Of a stretch of DNA of 13,259 nt, positions 6,658-13,259 are shown one piece after another. This DNA is from Elusimicrobiota bacterium (GTDB lineage: Bacteria; Omnitrophota; Gorgyraeia; Zapsychrales; Fredricksoniimonadaceae), in the NCBI GenBank assembly GCA_012514595.1, contig JAAYZZ010000051.1:1-13259 (forward strand), written 5' to 3'. The position numbers and the translations under genes are program-made. Numbering within the stretch: the stretch's first letter is position 1; every line of letters begins with the position of its first letter. Under the pieces are notes generated by a model. That model did not search any database and was not told the DNA's origin. It worked only from the letters and a program-made list of their open reading frames with translations.

Positions 6658-7898
6658 ATCTCGATAAGGTACGCGGCATTGATCTCTGGGTCGGGCGTCC
6701 GCTGTGTTTTATTTTGACTCTCTTTCGGATGCTCTCGGATCTTCTGAGAAGGCCTAGCGCCGAGCGCCCTGTGCGCCGCATTCTCCTTGTGAAGCTTTCC
6801 GAGATGGGGGCGATCGTTCTGGCCTATCCGCTGATTTCTTATCTGAAAAAGAGGTACCCCCAGGCCCGGCTCTCTTTCTTGACATTCTCCAAGAATGTCC
6901 CGGCTTTCAGGCTTCTCAATGATACGATCGTGTCTGAGGAGATCTTTACGATCGAGGAGGACTCTCTCTCGTCTTTGGGCATCAGTTCGTTCAGGGCCAT
7001 ACGCGCGATCCGTCGGCGAGGTGTGGATGTCGTGATCGACCTTGAGTTTTTCTCCCGGTTTACGCAGTGCCTTTCCTTTTTGAGCGGGGCTTGGATGCGT
7101 GCGGGGCTTTACCATTATCATTTTGAAGGGCTCTACCGCGGGGAGCTCCTGACGCATAAAGTCCAGTACAACCCGTTGGTGCATTGCAGTGTCTCCTATC
7201 TGTCCCTTGGGAAGGCTCTCGTGGATCCGCGGAAGGATGTCCCTGAGTTTGCGGACAACATCGTCTGCGAGGATCTGGTCTTCCCGGCATTTGTTTCGAC
7301 CGATGCCGGGCGTCAGCGGGTTCTTGACAAACTCAAGGGATTGGGGGTTGAGGGGGGCGACTGGATCCTGATGAATCCCGGGGAGGGGGTTCTTATGATG
7401 CGGGAATGGCCTCTGGAGAAGTTCATCGAGCTGGCGCGGCGGATCCTGTCTGTGGAGGGGCGGACGATCCTTGTTGTGGGGAGTAATCCTGTCACGGGGA
7501 AGGACAAGGCCCTGTGCGCAGCGATCGGGAGCCCCCGGTGCGTGAATATTGTTGGCCAGACGACGATGGAGGAACTTCTGGAGCTCGCCTCCCTGTCGAA
7601 GCTGGTGATCAGTAATGATTGCGGTCTGCCGCATATGACCGCGCTCACGTCTTGTCCCAAAGTCGTTTTGTTTGGTCCGGAATCTCCGGTCGTCTTCAGT
7701 CCCGTCGGGAAGAAGACCCACATTGTCTGTTCGAATTTTCCCTGTTCTCCGTGTCTCTCGGTCTTTAATCATCGCAAGACCTCTTGCGTGGAGAACAATT
7801 GTCTCAAGAGTATTCCGGTTGCTCCGGTCCATGCCTTGGTCGAGAGCGTTCTGGCAGGGACGGCCCGGGATGAATGGAGGATCCATGGTCGCAGTTGA
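6654..7898 (+). CDS. Glycosyltransferase family 9 (heptosyltransferase-like)
   Basis: 414 residues, GT-B fold. GT9 enzymes add heptose or other sugars to lipopolysaccharide or related envelope glycans on the cytoplasmic face. Seen: RRILLVKLSEMGAIVLAYPL (41-60), the usual N-terminal strand and glycine loop; DVVIDLEFFSRFT (125-137); ILMNPGEG (238-245) followed by REWPLEKFIEL, the NPG...RxWP pattern; and SNDCGLPHMTAL (320-331), the variant of the usual D-[ST]-G-x-x-H motif. A Cys-rich stretch with CSPC follows near the end, common in GT9. Residues about 10-31 form a hydrophobic or amphipathic segment that may bind the membrane. It starts at GTG 6654 in the preceding stop and overlaps the next gene by 14 bases. 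Donor and acceptor are unknown. Confidence 0.9.
   Translation: MNLDKVRGIDLWVGRPLCFILTLFRMLSDLLRRPSAERPVRRILLVKLSEMGAIVLAYPLISYLKKRYPQARLSFLTFSKNVPAFRLLNDTIVSEEIFTIEEDSLSSLGISSFRAIRAIRRRGVDVVIDLEFFSRFTQCLSFLSGAWMRAGLYHYHFEGLYRGELLTHKVQYNPLVHCSVSYLSLGKALVDPRKDVPEFADNIVCEDLVFPAFVSTDAGRQRVLDKLKGLGVEGGDWILMNPGEGVLMMREWPLEKFIELARRILSVEGRTILVVGSNPVTGKDKALCAAIGSPRCVNIVGQTTMEELLELASLSKLVISNDCGLPHMTALTSCPKVVLFGPESPVVFSPVGKKTHIVCSNFPCSPCLSVFNHRKTSCVENNCLKSIPVAPVHALVESVLAGTARDEWRIHGRS
7876..7880 (+). promoter_or_regulatory. Ribosome binding site inside the GT9 gene, for the DUF151 gene
   Basis: GGAGG lies four bases before ATG 7885, within the last codons of the glycosyltransferase gene. It supports ATG 7885 over the in-frame ATG 7870. 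Confidence 0.65.
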
Positions 7899-8289
7899 TC
7901 TGGTGAAGATCATCATTGATGAGAAGGCCCAGGAGCAGGCTGTTGTCCTGCGGGAACAGGGCGGGGTCCGTCAGGTCCCTATCGTGATCGGGTTCCCCGA
8001 GGTCACCAGCATTCAGATGAAGGTGGCCGGGATCGAACCGCCGCGCCCCCTGACCCACGATCTCCTTGTCCATGTCCTTCAGGCCCTGGATGCCCGGGGG
8101 GTCAAGCTTGTCGTCGATGATGTGCGCGAGGGGACCTTCTTTGCCAAATTGCATCTGCTCACCAAGGACGGTCAGAACGTGGTCATCGATTGCCGCCCGT
8201 CGGATGGGATCGCGATCGCAGTTCGTTTGAAGATTCCCCTCTTTGTCGTCGATGGCGTTTTTAATTCCACCCTTCCGCCGGAGGAATGA
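7885..8289 (+). CDS. Bifunctional nuclease family protein (DUF151/BFN domain)
   Basis: 134 residues, nearly all one BFN domain. Family marks are VPIVIGFPEVTSI, RPLTHDLLVHVLQALD, the GTFFAKLHLL strand and IDCRPSDGIAIAVRLKIPLFV, the conserved RPSDaiAlAvr motif. Plant BFN proteins were reported to have RNase and DNase activity; in bacteria the role is unsettled, and structural work has not shown a clear nuclease site, so activity should not be assumed. Start ATG 7885 is fixed by the GGAGG site. It overlaps the GT9 gene by 14 bases and ends three bases before the next start, so it is cotranscribed with both. It is probably cytosolic, with no signal peptide. Confidence 0.88.
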   Translation: MVAVDLVKIIIDEKAQEQAVVLREQGGVRQVPIVIGFPEVTSIQMKVAGIEPPRPLTHDLLVHVLQALDARGVKLVVDDVREGTFFAKLHLLTKDGQNVVIDCRPSDGIAIAVRLKIPLFVVDGVFNSTLPPEE

Positions 8290-8292
8290 TCG

Positions 8293-9747
8293 ATGAAGGG
8301 GTCATCCGTTCCTTCCGAGCTTGATGCGCTCCAAGGCCTTTTGAAGAAGCGCTATCCTGATGTCCCGGCATTCATCGTCGGGGGTGTGCTTCGGGACTCC
8401 TTTCTGGGCCGCCACGGCCGGGATATCGATCTCGCTGTGGGCTCTCGGGCCATTCCCATCGCGCGGGCGTTCGCCCGGCGCATCAAGGGGGCTTTTGTTC
8501 TTCTGGATGCCGAGACCGGATGCGCGCGCGTGGCCAAAAAGAAGGCCGACGGGATCTGGACCTTTGATCTTGCTGATTTTCGGGCCAAGACCCTGACGCT
8601 GGATCTCAAGGGGCGGGACTTTACCATCAACACTTTTGCGGTCCCCCTTTCTTCCGTGACGTCCGCGAGGATGATCGCGGGGCCGATGCTGTCCGATCCC
8701 CGGGCCCGGAAGGACCTCAAGGCCCGGACCATCCGCATGGTCTCCTCCCGGGCCTTTCGGGATGATCCGCTGCGGCTCCTGAGGGCTTACAGTCTGATGG
8801 CCCAGCTGGGATTCCGGATCGATCCGGCGACAAGGAAGGCGATCAAGGCCCAGGCCCGTCGGATCCATGACGTCTCTCCCGAGCGCATGCGCGAGGAGCT
8901 TTTCAAGATCCTTGCGAGCGGCCGTGCGGCCCCGACCTTGAGGGCCATGCAGAAAGACGGCTTCCTCTTTGTCCTCTTGCCGCACTTGAAGGTCATGCAC
9001 CAGGTTCCTCAGGGGGGGTATCATCATCTGGATGTCTGGGCGCATACGCTTGAGACAGTGGGGCAGCTTGAAGCGCTCTTCTGTGACTGCGCCGGGGACG
9101 CGGAGATCAAAGATTATCTGGATGAAGAGATATCGGGAGGACATTCCCGTCGGGCGGTCATGGTCTTTGCGGCCCTGCTGCACGATATCGGAAAGCCGGA
9201 CACGAAGAAAAAAGAACCCGGCGGGCGGACCTCTTTTCACGGTCATGAGCATGTGGGAAAGAGCCTGGCCCGCATCATGGCGCGTCAGCTTCTTCTCTCG
9301 ACGAGGGAACGGCACGCCCTTGAAGACCTTATTGCGCTCCATCTCAGGCCGGGATACCTTTCCAATTTCAAGAAACCTTCGGAACGGATGATCTTTCGTT
9401 TCATGCGGGATGCAGGGGAGGAGGCGGTCGCGGTCCTTCTTCTGTCTTTGGCGGACCAGCGGGCCACGCGCGGTCCCTTGACCACGGCCCAGGATGTGGC
9501 GCATCACGAGAAGATCTGCCGGTCGCTGATCAGGGCCTTTTTTGAGAAGAGGAAGGAGGCGCCGTTTGTGCGGTTGATCGACGGGCATGATCTCATCCGG
9601 ACGCTCAAGATGACACCGGGGCCTGTCTTTTCGAAGGTCCTGCGGGCGGTTGAAGAGGCGCAGCATTTGGGGAAGGTGACGACGAAAAAGGGAGCTCTCG
9701 AGGCCGCGCGCAAGGCGGCCGGGCTAAAAGCAAGGAGGCCATCATGA
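8293..9747 (+). CDS. cca: tRNA CCA-adding enzyme / poly(A) polymerase family, with HD domain
   Basis: 484 residues. The class II nucleotidyltransferase head shows FIVGGVLRDSFLG (27-39) and the metal-binding pair Asp44/Asp46 in GRDIDLAVG. Next come GRDFTINTFA (107-116; usually RRDFTINA) and FRDDPLRLLRAYSLMAQLGF (155-174). An HD phosphohydrolase domain follows: His251 in DVWAHTLETV, LLHDIGKP with His297-Asp298, and FHGHEH (315-320). The enzyme adds CCA to tRNA 3' ends or poly(A) to RNA; these cannot be separated by sequence alone, though with an HD domain and other tRNA genes nearby, CCA addition is favoured. HD domains in this family can carry 2',3'-cyclic phosphodiesterase or phosphatase activity. 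GGAGGA at 8280-8285 sets ATG 8293. The stop overlaps the next gene by ATGA. Confidence 0.9.
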   Translation: MKGSSVPSELDALQGLLKKRYPDVPAFIVGGVLRDSFLGRHGRDIDLAVGSRAIPIARAFARRIKGAFVLLDAETGCARVAKKKADGIWTFDLADFRAKTLTLDLKGRDFTINTFAVPLSSVTSARMIAGPMLSDPRARKDLKARTIRMVSSRAFRDDPLRLLRAYSLMAQLGFRIDPATRKAIKAQARRIHDVSPERMREELFKILASGRAAPTLRAMQKDGFLFVLLPHLKVMHQVPQGGYHHLDVWAHTLETVGQLEALFCDCAGDAEIKDYLDEEISGGHSRRAVMVFAALLHDIGKPDTKKKEPGGRTSFHGHEHVGKSLARIMARQLLLSTRERHALEDLIALHLRPGYLSNFKKPSERMIFRFMRDAGEEAVAVLLLSLADQRATRGPLTTAQDVAHHEKICRSLIRAFFEKRKEAPFVRLIDGHDLIRTLKMTPGPVFSKVLRAVEEAQHLGKVTTKKGALEAARKAAGLKARRPS

Positions 9748-10016
9748 AGGGAAGGATTCTTCTGTCTTTTTTATTTGTGATCTTTGGCGCCCTGCAGGCC
9801 GGGGCGGCAGAGAAACAGCCGGCGGCGGAGACTAAGGACAAGAGAGAGGACGTATCGTATTTGAAGGCCGGAACATGGAAGCCGATCGATCGTTCTTTTT
9901 GCAAGAAGGGCAGTAAAGAGAAGAGCGAGGGGATCGGGCGTTACGGCGGGTCTTTTCCGGGAGCCGAGGGGCTAGGGAGCTTTGGGGGTTCCTTTTACGG
10001 TCCGTGGTCGGAGTGA
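9744..10016 (+). CDS. Small secreted Gly-rich protein, function unknown
   Basis: 90 residues. The first ~22 are a signal peptide: MKGR, a hydrophobic core LLSFLFVIFGAL, then AGAA as a cleavage-like site, so the mature protein should be exported and about 68 residues long. The middle is charged and low in complexity (Lys/Glu rich). The C-terminal 28 residues hold two related units, RYGGSFPG and SFGGSFYG, ending in GPWSE. I do not recognise a family. The strong AAGGAGG site at 9732-9738, five bases before ATG 9744, shows it is a real, probably well-translated gene. It overlaps the cca stop by ATGA and sits 21 bases before the macro-Nudix gene. An envelope or periplasmic peptide is possible. Confidence 0.75.
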   Translation: MKGRILLSFLFVIFGALQAGAAEKQPAAETKDKREDVSYLKAGTWKPIDRSFCKKGSKEKSEGIGRYGGSFPGAEGLGSFGGSFYGPWSE

Positions 10017-10037
10017 TGTTCGTCCGAGGAGAATGCC

Positions 10038-10976
10038 ATGAAGGTGCGTGAGATCGATGTGCGTGTGGTCCGGTCAGACCTCACGGAACTGGCTGTTGAT
10101 GCGATCGTGAACGCTGCCAACAATCAGCTCGTGATGGGGGGCGGTGTGGCGGGAGTGATCCGCAAAAAGGGCGGTCACATCATCGAGGATGAGGCGGTGG
10201 CCCAGGGGCCGATCGATGTCGGCGCTGCCATTGCCACAGGGGCCGGCGCCCTTCCCGCAAAACATGTGATCCACGCGGCCACGATGGGGATGGATTTCAA
10301 GACCGATGAGCACAAGGTCCGCTCGGCGTGTGCGAGTGCCCTCGGGCTCGCCGGAACAATGGGGCTGTCCTCGATCGCGCTTCCCGCGCTCGGTTGCGGG
10401 ACGGGCGGATTCCCTCTGGTCGGGTGCGCCAAGATCCTCACCCAGGAGGTGCTTCGTGTGGCCCGTGAGGGCAGGACGTCGCTCCGGGAGATCGTCCTCT
10501 GCCTTCACGACCAGAAGGCCTTCGATATCTTTGAGAAACATGTCTACGGATATCTTCGTCATGTGATGGATGATCTCGGCTGGGGCCCCTATGTCACGAC
10601 GGATATCATCATCGAGGTCGCGGGCGGGGTCGTGATCATCGAGAGGTCCAATCCTCCGTATGGATGGGCCCTGCCGGGCGGGTTCGTGGACCGTGGGGAG
10701 TCCCTGGAGACTGCGGCCTGTCGGGAGGCCAAGGAGGAGACAGGTCTGGACCTGGAGGACCTCCGGCAGTTCCACATTTATTCTGACCCGTCGCGTGATC
10801 CGCGATTCCATACGGTGACGACCGTCTTCACGGCCAAAGGGATCGGGACGCCCCGGGCCGGGGACGATGCCAAGGGTCTTCGTGTCGTTCCGCGTGCGGA
10901 ACTCTTGAAGAGGACATACGCCTTTGATCACGACAAGGTCCTTTCGGATTATCTCACGAGCTTGGGGAAGATCTGA
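10038..10976 (+). CDS. Fusion: macro domain (ADP-ribose binding/deacylating) + Nudix hydrolase
   Basis: 312 residues. Residues about 6-175 are a macro domain: [22 protein letters not shown] (start 20) with the Asn-rich and Gly-rich ADP-ribose loops, [10 protein letters not shown] (72-81) and [14 protein letters not shown] (113-126). Residues about 183-312 are a Nudix domain with a perfect Nudix box: Gly215, Glu221, then R229-E-A-K-E-E-T-G-L237. Macro domains of this class remove acetyl or ADP-ribosyl groups to give ADP-ribose; ADP-ribose Nudix enzymes split it to AMP and ribose 5-phosphate. One chain could do both steps (inference). The Nudix substrate is not certain; other nucleotide diphosphates are possible. 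GAGGAGA at 10026-10032 sets ATG 10038. Cytosolic, no signal peptide. Confidence 0.92.
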   Translation: MKVREIDVRVVRSDLTELAVDAIVNAANNQLVMGGGVAGVIRKKGGHIIEDEAVAQGPIDVGAAIATGAGALPAKHVIHAATMGMDFKTDEHKVRSACASALGLAGTMGLSSIALPALGCGTGGFPLVGCAKILTQEVLRVAREGRTSLREIVLCLHDQKAFDIFEKHVYGYLRHVMDDLGWGPYVTTDIIIEVAGGVVIIERSNPPYGWALPGGFVDRGESLETAACREAKEETGLDLEDLRQFHIYSDPSRDPRFHTVTTVFTAKGIGTPRAGDDAKGLRVVPRAELLKRTYAFDHDKVLSDYLTSLGKI

Positions 10977-10982
10977 ACAGCG

Positions 10983-11010
10983 TTGACTTTCCGTCCGGGA
11001 AGGTTATAGT
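10983..11010 (+). promoter_or_regulatory. Sigma-70-type promoter with palindromic spacer
   Basis: TTGACT (10983-10988) and TATAGT (11005-11010) match the -35 and -10 boxes (one mismatch each), 16 bases apart. It is the best promoter match I saw in the window, in the 38-base gap before the TPR-SPOR gene. Transcription would begin near 11017, at the ATG 11015 itself. The segment 10986-10992 pairs with 10998-11004 (seven pairs, one G-U) around GTCCG, between the two boxes, which could be an operator. Confidence 0.6.
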
Positions 11011-11014
11011 CTGA

Positions 11015-11782
11015 ATGAGAATTATGTTTAAATTCCTCCTTCTTTTTGTTTTTGTGTTCTCTGCCTCCGGGCCCCTTGGGGCTGCGCCGGTCTTGTCCGA
11101 CCTTCAGTCCGCGATCATGGACGAGGATTATGCGAAGGCAAAGACCTTGGCCCGGGACCTTCTGATCCAGCACCTTCCTTCTGTCCAGCAGGCCGAGGTC
11201 CGGTACTATCTCGGCTTGAGCCATCTGCGGACCGGAGAATATACCGAGGCGCATGACATCTTTCGCAAGATCCTTTCGGACCGGTCCGCGGACGATGTCG
11301 CGGATAAGGCCGCGGTGGGGCTCATCGACGTGTTGTATGCCCAGGGGGAGTATGAGAAGGTCCTCAGGGAGGCGACGAAGCTCGTCTCCCGTCGCCGGGC
11401 GTCTGACATGATGAGCCTGGTCCTTCTCAGGAGCGCCCGCGCGAACCTCAAGCTCGGGCGCTGGAACCAGGCCCGCGAGGCCCTCGAACAGGTGGTGGCC
11501 CAGTATCCGGACAGTTTTGAGGCGCCTGTGGCGCGTCAGCTCTTGGATGAGAAACAGTATTTCTCGGTCCAGGTCGGCGCCTTCGGGGATGAGGGTCGGG
11601 CCCATCAGCTTGTTCGTGATCTGAATACGCGCGGCGAGTATGCCTACATCATCGAGGCCAAGGCCGCCGATGGCCGGGTCCTTTACCGCGTCCGTGTTGG
11701 CAAGCTCACATCCCTTGAAGAGGCCCGCGGGCTCGAGAGCCGGCTTTCGGGTTTCGGGTATCCTACCCTGATCTATCCGTGA
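11015..11782 (+). CDS. Secreted TPR-like and SPOR domain protein
   Basis: 255 residues. A signal peptide covers about residues 1-23 (MRIMFKF, a strongly hydrophobic run, then GAA). Residues about 26-175 are helical repeats of TPR type, for example AEVRYYLGLSHLRTGEYTEAHDIFRKIL (start 60) and LKLGRWNQAREALEQVVAQYPDS (start 145). Residues 181-255 are a SPOR domain starting QYFSVQVGAFGDEGRA and ending GFGYPTLIYP. SPOR domains bind glycan strands lacking stem peptides at division sites, so a periplasmic role in cell wall or division is likely. ATG 11015 lies five bases after the -10 box; GGGAAGG upstream has a long 11-base spacing. ATG 11024 is an alternative. The stop overlaps miaA by GTGA. Confidence 0.87.
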   Translation: MRIMFKFLLLFVFVFSASGPLGAAPVLSDLQSAIMDEDYAKAKTLARDLLIQHLPSVQQAEVRYYLGLSHLRTGEYTEAHDIFRKILSDRSADDVADKAAVGLIDVLYAQGEYEKVLREATKLVSRRRASDMMSLVLLRSARANLKLGRWNQAREALEQVVAQYPDSFEAPVARQLLDEKQYFSVQVGAFGDEGRAHQLVRDLNTRGEYAYIIEAKAADGRVLYRVRVGKLTSLEEARGLESRLSGFGYPTLIYP

Positions 11783-12762
11783 CAAGAAAGACCCAAGACA
11801 CAGGGCGTCAGACACCAGAAGACAAGAAGAGCCTTGTTTTTCCCGCGTCCCTTTTTTGCCTCGTCGGCCCAACGGCCGTCGGGAAGTCGGCCGTGGCCCT
11901 GGAACTTTCCGAACGGATCAATGGCGAGATCGTTTCGTGTGACGCGATGCAGGTCTATCGCGAGGTCTGTATCGCGACCGACCGGCCTTCGGATGCGGAC
12001 AGGGCTCGCATCCCCCATCATCTGGTCGGTATTCTTTCCGTGGAGGACGATTTCAGCGCGGCGCAGTACCGGATCCTCGCCGAGGAGGCGATCCGGGATA
12101 TCGTCTCGCGCGGCAAGCGGCCTGTTCTCTGCGGAGGGAGCGGCATGTATCTGATGGCGCTTCTCGACGGTCTTTTCGAGGATGGAGGCAAGGACGAAGG
12201 GGTCCGTGCGCGTCTGGAGGCAGAGGCCAGGGAGAAGGGGGCGCCGTTCCTCCATGCGCGGCTCGAGGATGCGGACCCGGCGGCTGCGGCCAGGATCGCG
12301 CCGAACGATCTTCGGCGCATCATTCGGGCGCTCGAGGTCTTTGAGACGACGGGGCGGCCCATTTCCCAGCGTCAAAAGGAGCGGGAAGGGCTCCGGGCCT
12401 CCTATGATGTCCGGGGATTTCTCCTTGAGCGTCCGCGGGAAGATCTTTATCGACGGGCTGAGGCGCGGGTCGAGGACATGTTCGCGCGCGGTCTTGTGGA
12501 GGAGGTCCGTGCGCTCTTTGGGAAGAAGCTTTCGGCGAGTGCCGGACGGATCATCGGCGTTCCCGAGCTCCGGGCCTTTTGCGAGGGCTCCGTGACGATG
12601 GAAGAGGCCAAGGCGCTCATGAAACAAAATACTCGACGGTATATCAAGCGGCAGCTCACATGGTTCCGTCGGGACCGGACATTGTCGCGCATTATGATCG
12701 ATGGAGGGGAAGCGTCCGCCGAGACGTCCGAAAGGATCCTCAAGGAAGCAGGAATAATATGA
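11779..12762 (+). CDS. miaA: tRNA dimethylallyltransferase
   Basis: 327 residues, within the MiaA range. MiaA prenylates A37 of tRNAs reading UNN codons, using dimethylallyl diphosphate. Seen: P-loop GPTAVGKS (30-37), SCDAMQVYREVCIATDRPS (53-71) with Asp55 as the usual catalytic Asp, IPHHLVGI (78-85), GGSGMYL (119-125), NDLRRIIRALEVFETTGRPIS (start 176), and QNTRRYIKRQLTWFRRD (283-299). The usual IGYKE motif reads IGVPE (259-263), an odd change in a conserved loop. The first 20 residues are an extra polar N-terminus; no alternative start codon exists in frame before the P-loop, so GTG 11779 is kept, coupled to the SPOR gene by GTGA. No Shine-Dalgarno is visible. hflX follows with an ATGA overlap. 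Confidence 0.95.
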   Translation: MTRKTQDTGRQTPEDKKSLVFPASLFCLVGPTAVGKSAVALELSERINGEIVSCDAMQVYREVCIATDRPSDADRARIPHHLVGILSVEDDFSAAQYRILAEEAIRDIVSRGKRPVLCGGSGMYLMALLDGLFEDGGKDEGVRARLEAEAREKGAPFLHARLEDADPAAAARIAPNDLRRIIRALEVFETTGRPISQRQKEREGLRASYDVRGFLLERPREDLYRRAEARVEDMFARGLVEEVRALFGKKLSASAGRIIGVPELRAFCEGSVTMEEAKALMKQNTRRYIKRQLTWFRRDRTLSRIMIDGGEASAETSERILKEAGII

Positions 12763-13259
12763 TGAAAGAAAAGGTCCTGATCGCGGTCGTGGATTTCAAG
12801 AAAAAGGGCGGGTGGCCCGTCTCGGATATCGCATCCGAGATGGAAGAGCTCGTCCGGGCCTGCGACGCCGATGTCGTGGGAAAGATCATCTGCCCGGCGC
12901 ACCCGCCGTCACCGGCCATGCTCATCCACAAGGGAAAGCTCTCCGAGATCCAGGCCTTGCGCGAGGATCTTTCGGCCGACACTGTGATCTTCAGTACAGA
13001 ACTTAAAGGGTCCCAGCAGCGCAATCTCGAGGAGGAGCTCAAGGTCAAGGTCCTGGACCGGACGCATCTGATCCTCGACATTTTTGCCCGCCGGGCCACG
13101 TCTCTGGAGGGAAAACTCCAGGTCGAGCTGGCGCAGCTTCAGTATCGTCTGCCGCGTCTGGCCGGGCACTACGAGGAACTCTCGCGTCTGGGCGGCGGGA
13201 TCGGGACCAGCGGTCCCGGGGAAACGAAGCTCGAGGTGGACCGGCGCAGGATCACCCAG
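12759..13259 (+). CDS. hflX: GTPase HflX, N-terminal part (cut by window end)
   Basis: 167 codons are present and open to the window end. The HflX N-terminal nucleotide-binding domain is clear: AMLIHKGKLSEIQAL, TVIFSTELKGSQQRNLEEEL, VKVLDRTHLILDIFARRA, then LEGKLQVELAQLQYRLPRL and GGGIGTSGPGETKLEVDRRRI. The last is the family signature, normally GIGTRGPGE; here Arg is Ser. HflX binds the 50S subunit and rescues or splits stalled ribosomes. The GTPase domain lies beyond the window. Two adjacent ATGs (12759 and 12762) can serve as start; AGGA at 12750-12753 fits either. It is coupled to miaA, the order seen in many bacteria, though without hfq between them. Confidence 0.94.
   Translation, partial: MMKEKVLIAVVDFKKKGGWPVSDIASEMEELVRACDADVVGKIICPAHPPSPAMLIHKGKLSEIQALREDLSADTVIFSTELKGSQQRNLEEELKVKVLDRTHLILDIFARRATSLEGKLQVELAQLQYRLPRLAGHYEELSRLGGGIGTSGPGETKLEVDRRRITQ

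Noticed and set aside
6576..9666. Minus-strand frames opposite the GT9 gene (6576-7916) and cca (8302-9666)
   Set aside because: Same pattern as other antisense shadows; no homology, no ribosome site, and the + strand genes are certain.

Overview
The window is a GC-rich, gene-dense bacterial chromosome segment in which every credible gene lies on the + strand. Genes mostly overlap by 4 bp (ATGA or GTGA) or sit a few bases apart, so it reads as one or a few long transcription units. SPOR, glycosyltransferase family 9 and radical-SAM/B12-type genes suggest a diderm (outer-membrane) bacterium. The TsaC-phosphatase fusion and the overall style fit a deep-branching group such as Omnitrophota or a relative, but that placement is inference only.

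Layout. 1-662: the end of purD and complete purE (purine synthesis). 725-1801: a fused TsaC/Sua5 (tRNA t6A synthesis) and low-molecular-weight phosphatase protein. 1798-2946: a secreted clan GH-A glycoside hydrolase split by one in-frame TGA. 2957-5235: rpiB, glyA and nrdR (ribose phosphate, one-carbon and deoxynucleotide control). 5254-7898: a B12-type radical SAM enzyme coupled to a GT9 glycosyltransferase. 7885-9747: a bifunctional-nuclease-family (DUF151) protein and a CCA-adding/poly(A) polymerase with an HD domain. 9744-10016: a small secreted Gly-rich protein. 10038-10976: a macro domain-Nudix fusion. 11015-13259: behind the only good promoter, a TPR-SPOR envelope protein, miaA, and hflX running off the end.

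Themes. Several genes serve tRNA maturation or translation (tsaC, cca, miaA, hflX) and several serve nucleotide and C1 supply (purD, purE, rpiB, glyA, nrdR). The order tsaC/phosphatase-rpiB-glyA recalls Bacillus ywlC-ywlE-ywlF-glyA, with nrdR added. The macro-Nudix protein is predicted to recycle ADP-ribose derivatives to AMP and ribose 5-phosphate.

The points most worth a second look are the two fusion proteins, the TGA-split hydrolase, an octamer-periodic GTGAC array whose hairpin abuts the nrdR start codon, and a promoter whose spacer is a palindrome and whose -10 box lies five bases from an ATG. All four longest intergenic gaps carry an inverted repeat. There is no rRNA, tRNA, CRISPR array or recognisable mobile element, and no gene-free stretch longer than about 80 bases.
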